DNA of 59,029 nucleotides from Streptomyces sp. S3(2020). Lineage in GTDB: Bacteria > Actinomycetota > Actinomycetes > Streptomycetales > Streptomycetaceae. The notes beneath the pieces are model-generated. The model worked only from the letters and a program-made list of their open reading frames with translations, was not told the DNA's origin and searched no databases. Below are positions 42,851 through 51,055 of the stretch, piece after piece. How positions within the stretch are numbered: position 1 is the stretch's first letter; every line of letters begins with the position of its first letter. Location of the stretch: contig NZ_JABERD010000042.1 of assembly GCF_013044505.1 (NCBI RefSeq), positions 1 to 59,029 on the forward strand, given 5' to 3'. A program made the translations under genes and the position numbers.

Positions 42851-43405
42851 TCACGCGCCGCCAGATCTCTCATTTCCTGGCCCTTGCCCCGTTGCGGACG
42901 CCGCCCCTGCAACTGTCCATATCGCCATGGCCCACAGGGAAAGCGCAGAAATGAGGCCCACCACGAGGCGAACGCTCTCGTCCGGGCCGTTCGTGAGCCA
43001 GACGGTCATGCCCGCCGCCCCGGAAGCGATCAACAGGGCTGCCGGTATTCGCAGCCGGGGCTGCTCGAACACCGCCGCCAACGGCAGGAAGTGGAGCCCA
43101 ACGACAACCGCGATCAGCGGGGGAACAAGCACCGGCACCCCGACGTGACGGCAGACTGCGGCGATGGCGATGATCAGCAGCCACTGGAGCCCGTTGATCT
43201 GATTGAACCGCCGACGTCGGCCAACGGGGAATGGGCCCCCTGCCGACGAGGGAAGGAAACGGCGCGCGGCGAGCATCAGCCCCACCATGACGACACAGCC
43301 ACTTACCACCAGGACCTGCCGCGTCAACCCGTCGAATGCGCTCGAGCCCAGCAGCCACCAGCCGAGCCCGAACAACGCGAGGAACCCCACCCCTGACTTG
43401 AACAT
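42851..43405 (-). CDS. multi-pass membrane protein, unknown
   Basis: A 184-residue protein from ATG 43405 (AGGG ~8 nt upstream; ATG-like start 43444 possible). About five or six helices: VGFLALFGLGWWLLGS, VLVVSGCVVMVGLMLAA, LQWLLIIAIAAVC, PVLVPPLIAVVVGLHFLPLA, IPAALLIASGAAGMTVWL and VVGLISALSLWAMAIWT. A conserved-looking RRRFNQINGLQW motif precedes the third helix. No transporter signature. Family not named with confidence. Confidence 0.65.
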   Translation of the reverse strand: MFKSGVGFLALFGLGWWLLGSSAFDGLTRQVLVVSGCVVMVGLMLAARRFLPSSAGGPFPVGRRRRFNQINGLQWLLIIAIAAVCRHVGVPVLVPPLIAVVVGLHFLPLAAVFEQPRLRIPAALLIASGAAGMTVWLTNGPDESVRLVVGLISALSLWAMAIWTVAGAASATGQGPGNERSGGA

Positions 43406-43570
43406 GATCGGAACCCTAGGCGCAAGAGCAGCCCGCGGGTCCAAAGATTCTCAACTTAGCGCGGGTCTCGTCGGGCGACGCCCTCATCCGCCTGGCGGCG
43501 GCTGAACTCAAGCGACACCGACGCCGGTGCCGCGGTCGTGCCCCTTCGCACCAGAGCCGCAGCCGAACCG

Positions 43571-43596
43571 GGCGAACGTTGTCTGATGCGGCACTA
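43571..43596 (+). mobile_element. solo right end of IS630-like element
   Basis: GGCGAACGTTGTCTGATGCG continuing GCACTA matches the right terminal repeat at 35086-35111 with one mismatch. Upstream it also encodes NRANV and a stop, the transposase C-terminus. No transposase gene precedes it, so this is a remnant end ending in TA. Confidence 0.7.
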
Positions 43597-43707
43597 CCCC
43601 AACCTCTGCGGTGTGCACGCTGAGCAATGGCTGAGGTCGTCTGGCCGTTCGGGCAGTTGCCCGAAAACAATCAGTGGCCGGTGCGGTGCGGCTGACAGTT
43701 CGGGGCT

Positions 43708-44000
43708 GTGGAGGAAGTCGCACTCCGGCTGAAGGAGCTGCTGCTACCGGCGGTCCAGGACGTTGTGGTGCTGTCGGTGGACGTGAACATCGAGAAGATG
43801 GATCCTGCGCCAGCCGCGACCGCGACGCCGCCACCACCGGCCTCACACTGCCCAGGAGCTCAGGCGTCACCGAAGGCCATGCCAACCGGATCGAGATGCT
43901 CAAGCGCCGGATGTTCGGCCGAGCCGCCTTCGGCCTGCTGCGCAAGCGAGTACTACTGCGGGCTGAACCCCGACCTCGTTACATACTGATCCAGCAGTAC
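43708..44000 (+). pseudogene. ISL3 transposase internal-deletion relic
   Basis: From GTG 43708 the frame reads EEVALRLKELLLPAVQDVVV LSVDV, the N-terminus of ISL3 transposases. From ~43870 a different frame reads SGVTEGHANRIEMLKRRMFG and RAAFGLLRKRVLL, the C-terminus. The ~350 residues between are deleted, leaving a ~290-bp relic. It directly follows the solo IS630 end. Confidence 0.75.
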
Positions 44001-44428
44001 ATCCGGTGGCCGCGAGCAGCCGCACTCCCTGCCAGAGCAGCAAGATCTTCCAGGAAACCCGTGAGCCCACTCGGGTCCGACTGAGCGTTGAAGACACCCG
44101 ACGCGAACCAACCACGTGCCACTTCGCCCAACTGCTTTCGTCCCAAATGGGCTAGCGCATCACAAAAAGAATCAGTAAGGGACAAGCAGACCACGTCGCC
44201 GGAACCCACCATTCCTACCAAATGCCCATGCCTCGGATCAGCCTCGATAACATCGGCGTCCCGCCCCGTAATGAGCACCTCGGCAGGCAGCAGCTCGACC
44301 ACCGGATCGACACCCTTCACGACAAACGAGTCGTACCCCGATCCGATCGGTAGTCCGTCCTCACGAACCACAGCCCGAACGGCGTCCTCATCATCAGCAG
44401 CGGCGTAGTACCCGAAGAGAGCTCCCAT
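43979..44428 (-). CDS. DUF1877-like protein
   Basis: A 149-residue protein from ATG 44428. The start MGALFGYYAAADDEDAVRAV and middle VDPVVELLPAEVLITGRDAD, VVCLSLTDSFCDALA resemble DUF1877/YfbM-type proteins, which measure ~150-170 residues and have no proven function. The upstream 20 residues of the open frame look like a spurious extension. No strong ribosome site is seen. The end meets the ISL3 relic. Confidence 0.6.
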   Translation of the reverse strand: MGALFGYYAAADDEDAVRAVVREDGLPIGSGYDSFVVKGVDPVVELLPAEVLITGRDADVIEADPRHGHLVGMVGSGDVVCLSLTDSFCDALAHLGRKQLGEVARGWFASGVFNAQSDPSGLTGFLEDLAALAGSAAARGHRMYCWISM

Positions 44429-44482
44429 ACAACCGATCATGACACTCACCACCAACAACGAGCCCGGCAGGCAGCCGAACCC

Positions 44483-44517
44483 GATCACCGATCACCGATC
44501 ACCGATCACCGATCACC
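44483..44517. repeat. GATCACC tandem repeat, five copies
   Basis: Five perfect copies of GATCACC in a row. Located in the leader of the DUF1877-like gene, 55 bp upstream of its start. It is a microsatellite-like array whose copy number may vary, altering promoter spacing. Confidence 0.9.
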
Positions 44518-44537
44518 ACGCAGCGTCACCGACCACC

Positions 44538-44579
44538 AAAGCTGAGCCAGAGCCGGAACTCGGGCTCTGGCTCAACTTT
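44538..44579. terminator. 17-bp hairpin
   Basis: AAAGCTGAGCCAGAGCC (44538-44554) and GGCTCTGGCTCAACTTT (44563-44579) pair at 16 of 17 positions with an 8-nt loop. Suitable as a bidirectional terminator; it lies 21 bp from the GATCACC array. Confidence 0.7.
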
Positions 44580-44988
44580 GTGAAACACGCAGGCCAGCAG
44601 CTCCAACGCTCGCGGTCACGCCGACCCGTCCCGGGCCCTCGCAGGCTGTGACAGGGTTGGCGGCGTGGACTGCGCGGTGCGGCTGCGAAGCATCGAGCAA
44701 TCGGTTCGTGGTCATCGCCAGATGAACGCCATGCACGTGCGGACGGTCACGCGATCAGCACCAGTGATCCGAGGGAGATTCGGTGGCAAACGAACGCGCG
44801 GCATACGACGAGGTCGTGGCAGCCAGGTCGGCGCCCGGTCATCTGCAGTGAGGGATCGCGCGGCCCGGACGGCTGCCATCGGCCAGGGGGTGTGAATAAG
44901 CCCGTCCGGCGCAATAGGCGCTCTACCCGCAGTTGCCTCTTCGCGGGGTGTTCGGGATCGGTGACGACCTGCTGGAGGGTCTTCGTAA
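44580..44988. other. gene-poor stretch before PAP2 relic
   Basis: No supported gene. A minus-strand open frame here (GLITKTLQQVVTDPEHPAKR) continues from PAP2 shadow frames and was not recognised. Confidence 0.35.
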
Positions 44989-45749
44989 TCAGCCCCGTCC
45001 GCCGAGTCGCGCCTGGCCGTCGAAGTCCACGTGCCGCAGCAGCGCGAAGAGTGTCAGCGTCACCGCGGCGCTCATCCCTGCGACCAGGACGTGGCCGGAT
45101 TGGTAGGCCAGCTGCGGTGGGTAGGGGTCGTCGAGCCGCAGCTGGTACATGGAGTCGACCAGCAGCAGTGCTCCGACGATCAGGCCGACGGCCGCGACGA
45201 GCGCCAGCGGGATGATCACGAACACGGTGCGCAGCGGAAAGCGGTGCGCGGGCGCCCGGTGCACCAGACCCCGGCGGGCGAGGGATGCCGTCAGCCCGCC
45301 GCCACGGTGTGCGCGGCGACCGCTCTGGAGTATGTGTAGGCGAGGCCGGCAGCGAGGCCGCGAGCCGGTAGGGGACGACGAGGATCAGGCCGAACAGCAC
45401 GCCCATGGCGATGGTGGTGTGCCCTCTGGGGAAGCTGTTGTGCCGCAAGTCGGGCGGGGCATCGACGAGTTCGGGGCGGGGCAGCACGTACCGCTTGGGC
45501 ACCTCGGTGATCACCAGTGAGCCGCACACCGTGCCGACGGCCACGGCAGTGAGGGCGGTGCGGCGCCGGACCAGACCGATGACGGCCAGGAGCAGCACCG
45601 CCATACCGAGCGAGTAGACCGTGTGTGCTCCAGGGCGCGGCTCGCGTCATGCGCTGCCGCGAGGGGGTCTCGTCGGTCCTGCGGCCGGCCATGACGGCGT
45701 TCACCCAGCGCTGCCCGGCCACAGTCAGCACGAACAGGACATACGTCAC
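44989..45749 (-). pseudogene. PAP2-family phosphatase, multiply frameshifted
   Basis: Reading from 45749: MTYVLFVLTVAGQRWVNAVM; a shift near 45640, then LLAVIGLVRRRTALTAVAV and the catalytic motifs VPKRYVLPRP and HNSFPRGHTTIAMGVLFG; a shift near 45360, then AAGLAYTYSRAVAAHTVAAG and a stop; after a deletion, RTVFVIIPLALVAAVGLIVG and LAYQSGHVLVAGMSAAVTL, ending at 44989. At least two shifts plus a deletion make it inactive. The KxxxxxxRP and SGH-like motifs identify the family. Confidence 0.75.
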
Positions 45750-46025
45750 CCAGCACGACGGCGGAGAGCACAGTGGCGAGCCGCAGCCGGCGGCGGACCC
45801 GGGCTTCGAGGCGGTCCTCCGTCTCCGCGGGCGCCGGTCAGGACCCCATGCTCACTCGGACAGACGCGCCCTGGCGCCGCGCGGCCCGGTGCACGGCGAA
45901 GAGCCGCCGATTTCTGCCCTTGCCGGAGCACGACCCTGTGACCGCGAAAAGGAGAACCGGCCTGGTGAACGCGGCACTGCCGTCAGCTCCTCGCGCAGCC
46001 CCCACCGCGAAACGCGCGCTTCCGC

Positions 46026-46062
46026 TTGACACAGCCACCTTATTGGATACACCGTAGCCAAT
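46026..46062 (+). promoter_or_regulatory. promoter and palindromic operator candidate of the hydrolase-monooxygenase operon
   Basis: TTGACA at 46026-46031 is a good -35 box. At 46042-46062 the half-sites ATTGGnTAC and GTAnCCAAT are perfect mirror copies separated by ACC, and the palindrome ends one base before ATG 46063. No ribosome site fits between them, so the mRNA is probably leaderless and the operator overlaps the -10 and start. ACCGTAnCC recurs upstream of the TetR gene at 51793-51801. Confidence 0.6.
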
Positions 46063-46893
46063 ATGAACATCTGGTCTGAGCCGCAGCCCGACTCCCGGTT
46101 CGTCGCGGTGGACGGCCTGCGGATCCACTACAAACGCGCAGGAAGCGGCCCCCCGCTGGTGCTGCTGCACGGCAGTGCCTCGTCGCTCCAGCATTTCGAC
46201 CGTGCGGCGGCGCTGCTCGCGCAGTCGTACGACGTCATCCGTCCCGACCTGCCGGCGTTCGGGCTGACCGGCCCGCGCGGGGATCGCGACTACCGCGTCC
46301 CTACCTACGCCGGAACCGTGGCGCGTCTCCTGGAGACGCTCGGGGTGCCGCGTTACGCCGTGGCCGGCAATTCACTGGGCGGCAACATCGCCTGGAACCA
46401 CGCTCTGGACCACCCGGAGCGCCTCAACGGCCTGGTGCTGGTCAACGCCACCGGCTACCCCGAGAAGACGGTGCCGGCCGGCATGCGGCTGACCCGCCAC
46501 CCGCTCCTGCGTCCGCTGCTTCGCCGGGCGATGCCTCGACGGGCCATCGAACGCAATCTGCGTTCGGCGGTCGGCCCCAGTTCGCGGATCGTGGACGACG
46601 CCATGGTGGACCGGGCCTACCAGCTGATGAGTCGGCCCGGGAACCGCTCGGCGTTCGTGGACTTCTGCAACACCGACCAGCCCGACCGCAGCGCCCAGAT
46701 CTCGCGGATCGCCGTACCCACGCTGGTGCTGCGCAGCGCGAGCAGCGACGGCCAGCACTTCGCCCGGGACATCCGCGGTTCCCAGGAGCTGATCCATCCC
46801 GCCGGCGGCCACCTGCTACCGGAGGAGGAACCTCGCTGGTTCGCCGACGCCGTAGAGAAATTCCTCGACTCCTCCGCCGACAACTGCCGCTGA
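46063..46893 (+). CDS. alpha/beta hydrolase (first gene of catabolic operon)
   Basis: A 276-residue protein from ATG 46063, lacking a ribosome site and abutting a palindromic operator. Classic fold: LVLLHGSASSLQHFD (oxyanion HG), DLPAFGLTGP, nucleophile elbow VAGNSLGGNIAWNHA (Ser ~106), acid region SASSDGQHFA and catalytic His in IHPAGGHLLPEEEP. It belongs to the MhpC/haloperoxidase-like group that includes meta-cleavage product hydrolases, esterases and lactonases. Neighbours (second hydrolase, flavin monooxygenase, amidohydrolase) point to breakdown of an aromatic or heterocyclic compound. Exact substrate unknown. Confidence 0.85.
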   Translation: MNIWSEPQPDSRFVAVDGLRIHYKRAGSGPPLVLLHGSASSLQHFDRAAALLAQSYDVIRPDLPAFGLTGPRGDRDYRVPTYAGTVARLLETLGVPRYAVAGNSLGGNIAWNHALDHPERLNGLVLVNATGYPEKTVPAGMRLTRHPLLRPLLRRAMPRRAIERNLRSAVGPSSRIVDDAMVDRAYQLMSRPGNRSAFVDFCNTDQPDRSAQISRIAVPTLVLRSASSDGQHFARDIRGSQELIHPAGGHLLPEEEPRWFADAVEKFLDSSADNCR

Positions 46894-46910
46894 CGCCAAG
46901 GAGGCTCCCC

Positions 46911-47813
46911 ATGAAGTACTTCGTAGCGGCGGGCGAGGACCGTCGCCTGGACGCGCGCTCACGAAGCGGGCTGCGCGGCAGCTTCGTCGAACTGTCCGAC
47001 GGCGCGACGCACTACGAGCTGACCGGACCGGAGGACGGAGAGGTCGCCCTGCTGGTCGGTGGCCTCACCATCCCCCTGTTCTACTGGGACGGGCTCGTCC
47101 CCGAACTGCACGCCCGCGGCCTGCGCACCCTGGCGTGCAGCGGGTACGGGCGCGGCTACTCCGACCGCGTGAGAGCGACGTACGACGAGACGCTCTTCGT
47201 CCGTCAGCTCTCCGAGCTGACCGAGAAGCTCGGCCTGAACCGCCCGCTGCACCTGGTCGGCACCTCCATGGGCGCGCTGATCTCGATGGCGTACGCCGCC
47301 CGGCACCGCTCCGCCCTGGCCACCCTCGTCCTGGCCGGACCGGCCGGCCTCGCCCCGCGCAAGGCGATGTCCCCGGACCGGCTGCTGCGCAGTGATCTGC
47401 TGGCCGGCCTCGTGGCCCGGCGCCACGGCCTCAAACTGCTCACGGGTCACCTCGGGCACAACGTGCGTGCCCCCGAGAAGGCCGAGAAATTGACGGCGAT
47501 GGTTCTCGACGCCTACCGCTTCGAGGGCTCGCTCTACGCCTTCTTCGACACACTGCAGCACCTGCCCCTCTCCGGCCGCGACGACCTCTACCGGCACACC
47601 GGGGCCCTGGACATTCCGACCCTGCTGCTGTGGGGCGCGGACGACCACGTCACGCCCATCGACCAGTTCGAACCGGCCCGCGCGCTGCTCAAACCACGAC
47701 AACACCACGTGATCCACGACTGCGGGCACATGGCGCCCTTTGAACACCCCCACGAGGTCGCCGACCGGATCGCCTCCTTCGTGGCATCCAGCAAGGAAAG
47801 GCTCGACTCATGA
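46911..47813 (+). CDS. alpha/beta hydrolase (second gene of operon)
   Basis: A 300-residue protein from ATG 46911 with AAGGAGG 8 nt upstream. Motifs: LLVGGLTIPLFYWDGLV (the oxyanion HG replaced by GG), CSGYGRGYSDR, nucleophile VGTSMGALISMAYA (Ser ~120), acid LLWGADDHVTP and His in DCGHMAPFEHP. It is only distantly similar to the first hydrolase, so probably a different step rather than a recent duplicate. It overlaps the monooxygenase start by 4 bp. Confidence 0.85.
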   Translation: MKYFVAAGEDRRLDARSRSGLRGSFVELSDGATHYELTGPEDGEVALLVGGLTIPLFYWDGLVPELHARGLRTLACSGYGRGYSDRVRATYDETLFVRQLSELTEKLGLNRPLHLVGTSMGALISMAYAARHRSALATLVLAGPAGLAPRKAMSPDRLLRSDLLAGLVARRHGLKLLTGHLGHNVRAPEKAEKLTAMVLDAYRFEGSLYAFFDTLQHLPLSGRDDLYRHTGALDIPTLLLWGADDHVTPIDQFEPARALLKPRQHHVIHDCGHMAPFEHPHEVADRIASFVASSKERLDS

Positions 47814-49327
47814 ACGACACCCAGCCGATCGACGTCCTGATCGTCGGAGCGGGCCCGGCCGGTTCGGCGCTCGCGATCGATCTCGTACGACGCGGTCTCG
47901 ACGTCCGAATCGTCGACAAGGCCCCGCACGCCTTCGAGGGCTCACGGGCCAAGGGCGTCCAGCCCCGCACCCTGGACGTCCTCGACGACCTCGGCGCGCT
48001 CGACGACGTGCTGGCCGGCGGCAGTGTCTATCCCAAGCTCGGCCTCCACGGCGGACCGCTCACCATCCCGTGGAAGATGTTCCCGCACAGAGAACCCACC
48101 TCGGACGTCCCCTACCCCAACACCTGGCTGATCCCGCAGTACCGCACCGACCGCGCCCTGCACGCCCGGCTCCGACAGCTGGGCCACGACGTCGAGTTCG
48201 GCCGGGAGATGGTCGAGCTGACGCAGGACGCGGACACGGTCACCGTCAAGGTGGCGGGCGCGAACGGCGTCGAGGAGATCACGGCCCGCTACGTCGTGGG
48301 AACCGACGGCGGTGCCAGCAGTGTCCGCAGGGGGCTCGCCTTCGACTTCGCCGGGTCGACCGACGAGAGCGACCGGATGCTCATCGTCGACGCCACCACC
48401 ACGGGCCTGGCCCGCAACCGGTGGCACATGTGGCCCCGCCCGGGCGGACGCCTCGTCGGCGCCTGCCCGATCCCCCACGGTGACGCTTTCCAGTGGATCA
48501 TCCGGCTGACGCCGGACGAGGAACCGCCCCGGGACAAGGACGCCATCGTCCGACGGATCAGGGAGCACACCCACGACCGGCGCATCGAGCTGCACGACAT
48601 CCACTGGACGTCGGTGTTCCGGCCCAACATCCGTCTCGCCGAACACTACGGACGGGGACGCGTCCTCCTCGCCGGCGACGCCGCGCACGTCCACACCCCT
48701 GCCGGTGCCCAGGGGCTGAACACCGGCATCCAGGACGCCTACAACCTCGGCTGGAAGATCGCCCAGGTTCTCGCCGGGGCCGACGCCCGGCTGCTGGACA
48801 CCTACGAGGCCGAGCGGCAGCCGATCGCCGCCGGCGTGCTCGGGCTGTCCACCGAGCAGTGGGCCGGGATCGCCAAGCTGGACCCGTCCAGCATGAAGCG
48901 CGGCAAGGACGAACAGCAGCTCGCCCTGACCTACTTCGGCGGCCCGCTCGCCCCCGCCGACGGCGAGCACACCACCACGCTGCGAGTGGGAGACCGCGCC
49001 CCGGACGCCGAACTGCTCGGTGCCGACGGCGGGCAGACGCGGCTCTTCGACCTGCTGCGCGGGCCCGAATTCACCGCGATCGCCTACGGCGCCGGTGCCG
49101 CACACGACCTCAAGAACCTCAACTGGCCGACTTCAGGCGCCCAGTTGAAGACAATCGCCATCGGCCCAGACGGCGCCCTCTCCGACCCCTCGAACACGCT
49201 GCGGCGCGCGTACGGCCTGGCCGGCGACACCCTGCTGCTGATCCGCCCCGACGGCTACATCGGGCACATCGCCACCCGGGACTTCCTCACCACCACACAC
49301 AAGGCCGCGCAGACGATGACACCGTAG
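47810..49327 (+). CDS. FAD-dependent aromatic monooxygenase (PheA/TfdB/MhpA-like)
   Basis: A 505-residue protein from ATG 47810. FAD-binding GxGxxG in VLIVGAGPAGSALAIDLVRR, the DG motif in YVVGTDGGASSVRRGLAFDF and the second flavin motif LLAGDAAHVHTPAGAQGLNT GIQDAYNLGWK are complete. The C-terminal ~140 residues carry the thioredoxin-like domain of phenol-hydroxylase-type enzymes (VGDRAPDAELLGADGGQTRL FDLLRG, DTLLLIRPDGYIGHIA). It should hydroxylate an aromatic ring using NAD(P)H and oxygen. The substrate cannot be read from sequence. Overlap with the preceding hydrolase by 4 bp shows one transcript. Confidence 0.9.
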   Translation: MNDTQPIDVLIVGAGPAGSALAIDLVRRGLDVRIVDKAPHAFEGSRAKGVQPRTLDVLDDLGALDDVLAGGSVYPKLGLHGGPLTIPWKMFPHREPTSDVPYPNTWLIPQYRTDRALHARLRQLGHDVEFGREMVELTQDADTVTVKVAGANGVEEITARYVVGTDGGASSVRRGLAFDFAGSTDESDRMLIVDATTTGLARNRWHMWPRPGGRLVGACPIPHGDAFQWIIRLTPDEEPPRDKDAIVRRIREHTHDRRIELHDIHWTSVFRPNIRLAEHYGRGRVLLAGDAAHVHTPAGAQGLNTGIQDAYNLGWKIAQVLAGADARLLDTYEAERQPIAAGVLGLSTEQWAGIAKLDPSSMKRGKDEQQLALTYFGGPLAPADGEHTTTLRVGDRAPDAELLGADGGQTRLFDLLRGPEFTAIAYGAGAAHDLKNLNWPTSGAQLKTIAIGPDGALSDPSNTLRRAYGLAGDTLLLIRPDGYIGHIATRDFLTTTHKAAQTMTP

Positions 49328-49344
49328 GCAAGGAGAGCCGCACC

Positions 49345-49386
49345 ATGTCCCACCAGAGCCGCACCCCCACCGGGGACGACGCATGA
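49345..49386 (+). CDS. 13-residue coupling peptide
   Basis: ATG 49345 follows AAGGAG by ~9 nt and encodes MSHQSRTPTGDDA. Its stop TGA overlaps the amidohydrolase ATG as ATGA. The amidohydrolase has no ribosome site of its own, so it is probably translated by termination-reinitiation from this mini-gene, which may be a remnant of a longer gene or a deliberate coupling device. Confidence 0.5.
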   Translation: MSHQSRTPTGDDA

Positions 49387-50711
49387 GCCGTACGCTCCTT
49401 CGGGGGGCGCGGGTCATCACGATGACCCCGGACCGTCCCGACGCCGAACGGGTCGACGTCCTCGTCGACGGCGACCGCATCGAGGCCGTCGGCGAGAACC
49501 TGCCGGCCGCCGGCGCGGAGGTCGTCGACCTCTCCGGCCGCATCGTCATCCCCGGCCTGATCAACGCCCATCTGCACACCTGGCAGACGGCACTCAGGTC
49601 GGTGGGCGCCGACTGGACGCTCGTGGAGTACCTGACCCACCTGCACGGCGAGTGCGTCGGGCACTACACCCCGGACGACATGCACGTCAGTAATCTCGCC
49701 GGAGCGCTGAACCAGATCAACTCCGGTACGACCACCCTCGGTGACTGGTGCCACAACAGTCTCACCCCCGAGCACGCCGACGCCGCCGTCGAGGGACTCG
49801 TCCGGTCCGGTATCCGCGCCGCCTTCCTGCACGGCACCCCCTACCGTGCCCCCGACATCCCGCACCCGCTCGCCGAGATCGACCGGCTGCTCGACGGCCC
49901 CGCGGGCCGCCATCCCCTCCTCACCCTCGGCATGGCCCTACAGGGGCCGCAGTACTCCACTCCCGACACCGCGGTGACCGACTTCCGGGCCGCCGCCGAA
50001 CGCGGTCTCGTCGCGTCCCTGCACCAGAGCGGCGGCGAACCCTCGCCCGGCTGGGAAGCACTGCGCACGGCTCGGCTGTTCGGCCCCCGCACCAACGTCG
50101 TGCACGGAATCGACCTCCCCGAGGACTGGATCAGGACCCTGGTCGACGCCGGTGTCACCTTCACGGCCACCCCCGAGAACGAACTCGGCCAGGGCCACGG
50201 CACCCCCGTCACCGGCCCGCTGCTGCGGCTGGGCGCGGCGCCTTCCCTCGGCACCGACGTGGACACCGTCGTACCCGGCACACTCCTGACCGCCACGCGC
50301 ATCGCACTCGCCCACCAGCGCGCCCTCGACCACGCCCGGCACCGCCGGACCACCGGCGGGCATGCCGACAAGCCCTCGGTCACCGGCAGGCAGGCGCTGG
50401 CATGGGCAACGGTCGAAGGGGCCAGGGCACTCGGGCTGGCCGATCGCGTCGGCCGGATCGCGGAGGGCATGCAGGCCGACCTCGTGGCCGTCGACGCCCG
50501 GGCCCTCAACCTCTGGCCCGCCCACGATCCCGTCGCCACGGTCGTGCACGCCGACATCGCGAACATCGAAGCGGTGATGATCGCAGGACGGTGGCGCAAA
50601 CGCGACCACACCCTGCTCGCGACCGACCTCGACGTTCTGAAGGACCGCCTGCGCGAGTCCGGGGAACGGCTCCTGCACACGATGCACGGACCGGGCAGCG
50701 AACAAGGCTGA
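49383..50711 (+). CDS. amidohydrolase (TrzA/AtzB-like, cytosine-deaminase type)
   Basis: A 442-residue protein from ATG 49383. Metal ligands: INAHLHTW (His-x-His), SLHQSGG (third His), VHGIDLP (fourth His) and SLGTDVDTVVPG (Asp). An N-terminal composite beta domain with GRIVIPG and a C-terminal IAEGMQADLVAVDA region complete the family architecture. Members deaminate or dechlorinate heterocycles or open lactam-type rings. In this operon it could process a nitrogen-containing ring after hydroxylation. A perfect hairpin follows 34 bp past the stop. Confidence 0.85.
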   Translation: MSRTLLRGARVITMTPDRPDAERVDVLVDGDRIEAVGENLPAAGAEVVDLSGRIVIPGLINAHLHTWQTALRSVGADWTLVEYLTHLHGECVGHYTPDDMHVSNLAGALNQINSGTTTLGDWCHNSLTPEHADAAVEGLVRSGIRAAFLHGTPYRAPDIPHPLAEIDRLLDGPAGRHPLLTLGMALQGPQYSTPDTAVTDFRAAAERGLVASLHQSGGEPSPGWEALRTARLFGPRTNVVHGIDLPEDWIRTLVDAGVTFTATPENELGQGHGTPVTGPLLRLGAAPSLGTDVDTVVPGTLLTATRIALAHQRALDHARHRRTTGGHADKPSVTGRQALAWATVEGARALGLADRVGRIAEGMQADLVAVDARALNLWPAHDPVATVVHADIANIEAVMIAGRWRKRDHTLLATDLDVLKDRLRESGERLLHTMHGPGSEQG

Positions 50712-50744
50712 CGCACACCGGCACGGCCCCGGTGAAGGAAAGCT

Positions 50745-50787
50745 CCTCGCGCCGACCCGCGTCTCCCCCGCCTGGGTCGGCGCGAGG
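50745..50787. terminator. 14-bp perfect hairpin at operon end
   Basis: CCTCGCGCCGACCC (50745-50758) and GGGTCGGCGCGAGG (50774-50787) form a perfect stem with a 15-nt loop, 34 bp after the amidohydrolase stop. Convergent TetR transcription ends at 51056, so it serves mainly the operon. Confidence 0.8.
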
Positions 50788-51055
50788 TTCCACGTCCTTC
50801 TGCCGTCAGCGGCCACGTCACCCAGCGCTGACCGCGGGGCAGATAGTGAAGGAAGCCATCACGGTCCTGGACACCGCCGGCGACCTCGTTCTGCGGGCCG
50901 CTGACGCCGTCTGCCGGGAAAGTCAGGCTTCCTCGTCCGAGCGAGAACGAGTGGCGGAGTCGTCGAAGGACAGGATGGGTTCAGACCGCCAGCGATCACA
51001 CCATCCGGATGGATCAGCGTTCTGGGGGTCCGCGAACCGGACCCGCCGACGGCGG

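Noticed and set aside
44483..44517. CRISPR or iteron interpretation of GATCACC repeats
   Set aside because: Seven-bp units with no spacers; a simple tandem repeat is sufficient.
35161..46000. Explaining all frameshifts as sequencing error
   Set aside because: Genes of 4.3, 4.2 and 2.5 kb in the same window are intact, and several lesions are deletions or stops beside IS scraps, which error does not explain.
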